A stretch of DNA of 9,356 nt, taken from the NCBI GenBank assembly GCA_016210805.1, contig JACQTL010000109.1, forward strand, positions 1 through 9,356, written 5' to 3'. Below the pieces are notes generated by a model. That model was not told where the DNA came from. It did not search any database and saw only the letters and a program-made list of their open reading frames with translations. Within the stretch, counting starts at the first letter, position 1. The number at the start of each line of letters is the position of its first letter. The DNA comes from Actinomycetota bacterium. Lineage in GTDB: Bacteria > Actinomycetota > UBA4738 > G016210805. Below, piece after piece: positions 7,011 through 9,356 of the stretch. The position numbers and the translations under genes were made by a program.

Positions 7011-7039
7011 ACGCTAGGTGCCGGGGCACCGGATGTCAA
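7011..7039 (-). promoter_or_regulatory. Housekeeping-type promoter of the purN operon, predicting leaderless mRNA
   Basis: On the minus strand the -35 TTGACA (7039-7034) matches consensus fully. It is followed by exactly 17 bases and the -10 TAGCGT (7016-7011), which fits the TANNNT pattern. The usual start distance puts transcription at about 7004-7001, at or next to the purN GTG. No Shine-Dalgarno sequence lies in front of purN, which fits leaderless translation. Confidence 0.8.
7017..7030. promoter_or_regulatory. Candidate operator dyad inside the purN promoter spacer
   Basis: GGTGCC-GG-GGCACC is a perfect inverted repeat with six-base arms. It fills most of the 17-base spacer and directly abuts the -10 hexamer. 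A protein bound here would block RNA polymerase at the purN promoter. As it sits in a 47-base divergent gap, it could also affect the zinc-finger gene starting at 7049. The regulator is unknown, and chance in GC-rich DNA is possible. Confidence 0.45.
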
Positions 7040-7048
7040 ACTTGGGGG

Positions 7049-7654
7049 GTGAGCGTCCAGGAGCAGGCCGCGGGGACCTGCCACGTCCATCCGGGCACGC
7101 CGGCCGTCGCGGTCTGCGACCGATGCGGCCGGCCGGTGTGCCTCGCCTGCGCCGTCCCCGTGAGGGGCCGGGTCATCGGCCAGGAGTGCCTCCCTGAGGT
7201 CCTGGGAGACCCCGAGGTCCCGGAGCCGACCCCCGCCCGGCCCAGGCGCCCCCGAGCGCTGACGGCGACGTTGGGGGCCTCCCTGGCGGCCTTCGTCTCC
7301 ACCGGGCTCCCCTGGAGCGTCTTCGGGTACGGCTCCGGCCCGTTCGGGGCCTTCGGCCTGACCCCCCGGTGGGCCTGGGTGGCGACGATCGCTGCTCCAG
7401 TCGGGCTCCTGGGCGCCGCAGTGCCCTGGCTCCGTCGCAGGGCGCCCTCGTCGTGGGTCGTCCCCTGGGCGGTCCTCGAGGCCTCGGCGGGGCTCCTGGT
7501 TGCGGCCGGGGCCGTCCTGCACGTCCTCCGGCCGCCCTCCTTCACCGAGCCCGCCGTGGGGCCCTGGGTGGCCCTGGCGGCGGGCCTGGGGGCGGCCGTC
7601 GCCGCGGGCGCCACCCTGCGGGCGGCCCGGAGGCCCCGTCGCCTGCCGGGATGA
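7049..7654 (+). CDS. B-box-type zinc-finger protein with four predicted membrane helices
   Basis: A 201-residue protein of unknown function. Residues 9-50 carry a Cys/His cluster, TCHVHPGTPAVAVCDRCGRP then CLACAVPV: C11, H14, C23, C26, C31, C34, with C47 nearby. This is the spacing of bacterial B-box-like zinc fingers that precede membrane domains. A Pro/Arg-rich linker (55-69) leads to four hydrophobic segments at about 70-90, 109-127, 137-160 and 171-191, then a basic tail. Topology therefore suggests a cytoplasmic metal-binding head. The GTG at 7049 is chosen because the finger begins just after it. Upstream there is only a G-run rather than a normal ribosome site, and CAAACT at 7037-7042 lies at leaderless distance, so its start signal is uncertain. 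The gene diverges from purN across a 47-base gap. Protein-protein contact is the usual suggestion for such fingers. Confidence 0.85.
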   Translation: MSVQEQAAGTCHVHPGTPAVAVCDRCGRPVCLACAVPVRGRVIGQECLPEVLGDPEVPEPTPARPRRPRALTATLGASLAAFVSTGLPWSVFGYGSGPFGAFGLTPRWAWVATIAAPVGLLGAAVPWLRRRAPSSWVVPWAVLEASAGLLVAAGAVLHVLRPPSFTEPAVGPWVALAAGLGAAVAAGATLRAARRPRRLPG

Positions 7655-7675
7655 CCCGGGCGGGGCTCCCTGCGG

Positions 7676-7704
7676 TTGACTGGGGGTCCGGCATGGACTT
7701 GAAT
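7676..7704 (+). promoter_or_regulatory. Probable promoter of the four-helix membrane protein
   Basis: TTGACT (7676-7681), 17 bases, then TTGAAT (7699-7704) lies in the 101-base gap before the gene at 7756. The -35 is 5/6 and the -10 4/6 against consensus. It would give a leader of about 45 bases containing the strong ribosome site at 7743. Confidence 0.5.
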
Positions 7705-7742
7705 CGCGCGGGGCGTCCCTCGTGGGGGGCTCCGGGTATCCG

Positions 7743-7749
7743 AAAGGAG
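7743..7749 (+). promoter_or_regulatory. Strong ribosome binding site
   Basis: AAAGGAG lies six bases before the ATG at 7756 and fixes that start, although the reading frame is open far upstream. Confidence 0.85.
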
Positions 7750-7755
7750 CGGGGA

Positions 7756-8223
7756 ATGGCGCAGCAGCGTCCCGGGTTCGACATTTCCAAGCTGTCCACG
7801 GCCAGCAAGATCCTGCTGGGTGGGGGGATCATCTACCTGATAAACCTCTTCCTCCCCTGGCAGCGCGTGGACCTCGGTCCCATCGGGAGCGTCAGCCGGA
7901 GCGGCCTCGCCGGCATCGGGGTGCTCAACCTCCTCCTGGTCCTCGCGATCGGGGTGATGGAGGTCCTGACCCTGGCCAACGTGCAGGTCAACATCGGCAC
8001 GCCCGTCCAGCGCGGGATTATCGACTTCGGCCTGACCGTGGCGCTGTTCGCGTTCACCCTGATCAAGATCCTCGTGGACAACGAGGCGATCTTCTTCCTG
8101 GCGTGGCTGGGGCTCATCCTCGCGGCCGTGGTCGTGTACGGCGGGTACATGCGGTGGAACGAGTCCAAGGTGACCACCCCGCCGCCTTCCGCGCCGCCGC
8201 CGCCTCCGCCGCCAGCTCCATAG
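7756..8223 (+). CDS. Four-helix membrane protein with proline-rich tail, function unknown
   Basis: 155 residues. A short polar N-terminus is followed by four hydrophobic segments at about 17-34, 50-72, 87-106 and 110-131, and a C-terminal tail TPPPSAPPPPPPPAP (141-155) likely in the cytoplasm or at the surface. The first helix ends in LFLPW, followed by a Gly/Ser-rich loop (GPIGSVSRSG). This is the same pattern as in the preceding gene product (STGLPW then GSGPFGAFG), so the two membrane domains may be related. The start is fixed by AAAGGAG six bases upstream. A clear terminator follows the stop after 18 bases, so this gene ends a short transcription unit. Similar small actinobacterial membrane proteins are uncharacterised; I do not assign a function. 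Proline-rich tails often bind partner proteins, which is only a general hint here. Confidence 0.85.
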   Translation: MAQQRPGFDISKLSTASKILLGGGIIYLINLFLPWQRVDLGPIGSVSRSGLAGIGVLNLLLVLAIGVMEVLTLANVQVNIGTPVQRGIIDFGLTVALFAFTLIKILVDNEAIFFLAWLGLILAAVVVYGGYMRWNESKVTTPPPSAPPPPPPPAP

Positions 8224-8241
8224 GCGCCGGACCACTCGCTC

Positions 8242-8276
8242 CAGGAGGGCCCGTCCCACGCGGACGGGCCCTCCTG
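8242..8276 (+). terminator. Intrinsic terminator with a perfect 15-bp stem
   Basis: Arms 8242-8256 (CAGGAGGGCCCGTCC) and 8262-8276 are exact reverse complements around the five-base loop CACGC. There is no real U-tract (CTTGCCC follows), as is common for actinobacterial terminators. It closes the unit ending at 8223 and lies just ahead of the next promoter. Confidence 0.85.
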
Positions 8277-8277
8277 C

Positions 8278-8306
8278 TTGCCCGGTCCCGGGGCCCCGCG
8301 TAGGCT
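8278..8306 (+). promoter_or_regulatory. Probable promoter of the tandem DUF4190-like pair
   Basis: TTGCCC (8278-8283), a 17-base spacer and TAGGCT (8301-8306, fits TANNNT) begin two bases after the terminator stem. Transcription would start near 8313, giving a leader of about 25 bases that includes GGAGGAGGT. Confidence 0.55.
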
Positions 8307-8321
8307 GCCCTCGCCCGCAAC

Positions 8322-8330
8322 GGAGGAGGT
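8322..8330 (+). promoter_or_regulatory. Very strong ribosome binding site
   Basis: GGAGGAGGT lies seven bases before the ATG at 8338, close to the full anti-Shine-Dalgarno complement, and fixes the start of the first paralogue. Confidence 0.85.
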
Positions 8331-8337
8331 CCCCCGG

Positions 8338-8820
8338 ATGCAACAGCCAGTCACCTACACCCACACGGGCCACAGGTACGTGCTCGGCTACGGCGCCGAC
8401 TTCTACGGGATCTGGGACCGGGCGGCGCCGTCTGAGCCGGTGGAGCGGTTCCCCCGGGACGACGGGGGCTGGCAGTCCGCCTGGCAGCGGTTCGGACAGC
8501 TCGAGCCCTCCGGCACACCCGTGGGCGGCCCGGGGTCCGTCCCCTCACAGCCCGCCTACCCGTACGCGCAGGCTCCCGGCCCGCCCCACTACGCCCAGCC
8601 GCAGCGCACGAACGGCTTCGCCGTGGCGTCGCTGGTCTTCGGGATCATCGGCGGGGTCCTGTTCGCCCTGATCTTCGGGTACGTGGCCAAGGGGCAGATC
8701 GACCGGTCCGGAGGCGCGCAGGGCGGCCGGGGCATGGCCGTGGCCGGGATCGCGCTCGGCTGGGCCTGGCTCGCGCTGATCCTCCTCTACGCGGTGTTCA
8801 TCGTCCCGGCGAGCGCATAA
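8338..8820 (+). CDS. DUF4190-like membrane protein with N-terminal GHRYVLGYG module, paralogue A
   Basis: 160 residues in two parts. Residues 6-57 form a compact soluble module rich in aromatic and charged residues (GHRYVLGYGADFYGIWDR at 11-28, VERFPRDDGGWQSAWQRFG at 35-53). It resembles a small actinobacterial domain of unknown function. A Pro/Gly/Tyr-rich linker (58-89) leads to a DUF4190-type region: RTNGFAVASLVFGIIGG then a helix (about 92-116), a short loop containing IDRSGGAQGGRGMAVAGI (121-138), and a second helix (about 133-156). It is probably an inner-membrane protein with the soluble module in the cytoplasm. The start is fixed by GGAGGAGGT and by agreement with the next gene. The pair is very likely one transcript: ten bases separate the TAA from the next ATG. 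No function is assigned. Confidence 0.88.
   Translation: MQQPVTYTHTGHRYVLGYGADFYGIWDRAAPSEPVERFPRDDGGWQSAWQRFGQLEPSGTPVGGPGSVPSQPAYPYAQAPGPPHYAQPQRTNGFAVASLVFGIIGGVLFALIFGYVAKGQIDRSGGAQGGRGMAVAGIALGWAWLALILLYAVFIVPASA
8353..8508 (+). repeat. Near-identical direct repeat, copy 1 (with 8846-9001)
   Basis: These 52 codons match 8846-9001 with four differences in 156 bases (AGG/CGG, GGC/GGG, TCT/TCG, CCC/CCG), all synonymous. They encode the N-terminal module of paralogue A. Confidence 0.9.
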
Positions 8821-8824
8821 GGAG
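8819..8824 (+). promoter_or_regulatory. Ribosome binding site overlapping the stop of paralogue A
   Basis: AAGGAG begins inside the TAA stop. It touches the ATG at 8825 but is six bases from the ATG at 8831, so the latter is the start; this also makes both paralogues begin MQQ. Confidence 0.8.
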
Positions 8825-8830
8825 ATGCAG

Positions 8831-9337
8831 ATGCAGCAGGGAGCCACCTACACCCACACGGGCCACCGGTACGTGCTCGGGTACGGCGCCGACTTCTACG
8901 GGATCTGGGACCGGGCGGCGCCGTCGGAGCCGGTGGAGCGGTTCCCCCGGGACGACGGGGGCTGGCAGTCCGCCTGGCAGCGGTTCGGACAGCTCGAGCC
9001 GGGAGGGGTCCCGGTCGGCGGGGGGCCACCGGTGGGCGGGAGCCTCCCCGTCGCGGCGGCAGGGTACCCCGCGGGCGGTGGCGTCTACGCCCGCCGCACG
9101 AACGGGATGGCCGTGGCGGCCCTCGTCCTGGGCATAGTGTGGATCTATGGCGTCGGCTCGCTGCTCGCCCTGATCTTCGGGCTCCTGGCCCGCGGCGACA
9201 TCGACAGATCGGGCGGGGCCCAGGGCGGCCGGGGCATGGCCGTCGCCGGGATCGTGCTGGGCATCATCGGGCTGGTCGGAGCCATCGCCCTGTTCACGGT
9301 TTACGCCATCAACCCCGAAGCGTTCGACACCCGCTGA
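8831..9337 (+). CDS. DUF4190-like membrane protein with N-terminal GHRYVLGYG module, paralogue B
   Basis: 168 residues, the same architecture as the preceding gene. Module residues 6-57 are identical in protein sequence to paralogue A. The linker (58-88) differs and is Gly/Pro/Val-rich. The DUF4190-type part starts at RRTNGMAVAALVLGIV and has two predicted helices at about 92-120 and 137-160, the loop again holding IDRSGGAQGGRGMAVAGI (124-141), ending in a short polar tail NPEAFDTR. The helices and tail have clearly diverged from the neighbour, so the two are not simple redundant copies. The ATG at 8831 is preferred over 8825 because of ribosome-site spacing. It is likely co-transcribed with A, and the shared domain suggests the two proteins could bind the same partner or form a heteromer; this is inference. 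Only 19 bases follow the stop, with no terminator visible. Confidence 0.88.
   Translation: MQQGATYTHTGHRYVLGYGADFYGIWDRAAPSEPVERFPRDDGGWQSAWQRFGQLEPGGVPVGGGPPVGGSLPVAAAGYPAGGGVYARRTNGMAVAALVLGIVWIYGVGSLLALIFGLLARGDIDRSGGAQGGRGMAVAGIVLGIIGLVGAIALFTVYAINPEAFDTR
8846..9001 (+). repeat. Near-identical direct repeat, copy 2 (with 8353-8508)
   Basis: Second copy of the 52-codon module, 493 bases downstream of the first in the same orientation. Similarity drops sharply at its right edge, where the linkers begin. Confidence 0.9.
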
Positions 9338-9356
9338 CGCCCGGTGGAGCCGAGGC

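Noticed and set aside
7646..7659. CCGGG-ATGA-CCCGG hairpin at the end of the B-box gene as a terminator.
   Set aside because: The stem is only five pairs, overlaps the stop codon and has no U-tract; a promoter follows but termination here is not supported.
7369..7755. Upstream extension of the gene starting at 7756, overlapping the B-box protein.
   Set aside because: The strong AAAGGAG at 7743-7749 and the membrane topology fix the start at 7756; the extension is out-of-frame sequence of the previous gene.
7036..8373. Long minus-strand open frame (445 codons) opposite the two plus-strand membrane protein genes.
   Set aside because: It has no recognisable domain and is biased towards Gly/Arg/Pro. 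The plus strand has correct starts, ribosome sites, a terminator and coherent membrane helices.
1..9356. Search for an undescribed defence, toxin or mobile system.
   Set aside because: There is no nuclease, toxin-antitoxin, integrase, transposase, helicase or reverse transcriptase signature. The RTX protein lacks a recognisable toxin domain or adjacent type I secretion genes in the window.

Overview
The window is very GC-rich chromosomal DNA. Third codon positions are almost all G or C, GTG starts are frequent, and several families are typical of Actinomycetota: paired small DUF4190-like membrane proteins with a 'GHRYVLGYG..FYGIWDR' module, and a leaderless gene with a TTGACA-17-TAGNNT promoter. 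I read it as an actinobacterium, possibly a less-studied lineage, but there is no marker for a finer call. Nothing looks mobile: no tRNA, rRNA, IS element or CRISPR array was seen, and no stretch longer than about 120 bases lacks a gene.

Layout. (1) Positions 1-1054, plus strand: the C-terminal part of a citrate synthase, overlapping by four bases (GTGA) with a two-CBS-domain protein. (2) Positions 1064-7001, minus strand: a five-gene operon read from right to left: purN, purH, folD, metF, then a large secreted or anchored protein with a DUF11-like domain, RTX calcium-binding repeats and a degenerate M23-like domain. The first four genes form a tetrahydrofolate one-carbon module. FolD interconverts methylene-THF and 10-formyl-THF, PurN and PurH spend 10-formyl-THF in purine synthesis, and MetF draws methylene-THF towards methyl-THF for methionine. 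The fifth gene is coupled to metF by another GTGA overlap but has no obvious metabolic link. (3) Positions 7002-7048: a short divergent control region. It holds a good housekeeping promoter for purN, placed so that the mRNA should be leaderless, with a perfect 6+6 dyad in the promoter spacer. (4) Positions 7049-9337, plus strand: a B-box-type zinc-finger membrane protein, a four-helix membrane protein with a proline-rich tail, a strong intrinsic terminator, then a tandem pair of paralogous two-domain membrane proteins.

Most of the window is ordinary housekeeping. The points most worth a second look are the purN control region, the RTX/M23-like protein at the end of a folate operon, and the tandem paralogues, whose first domains are nearly identical in DNA while the rest has diverged.
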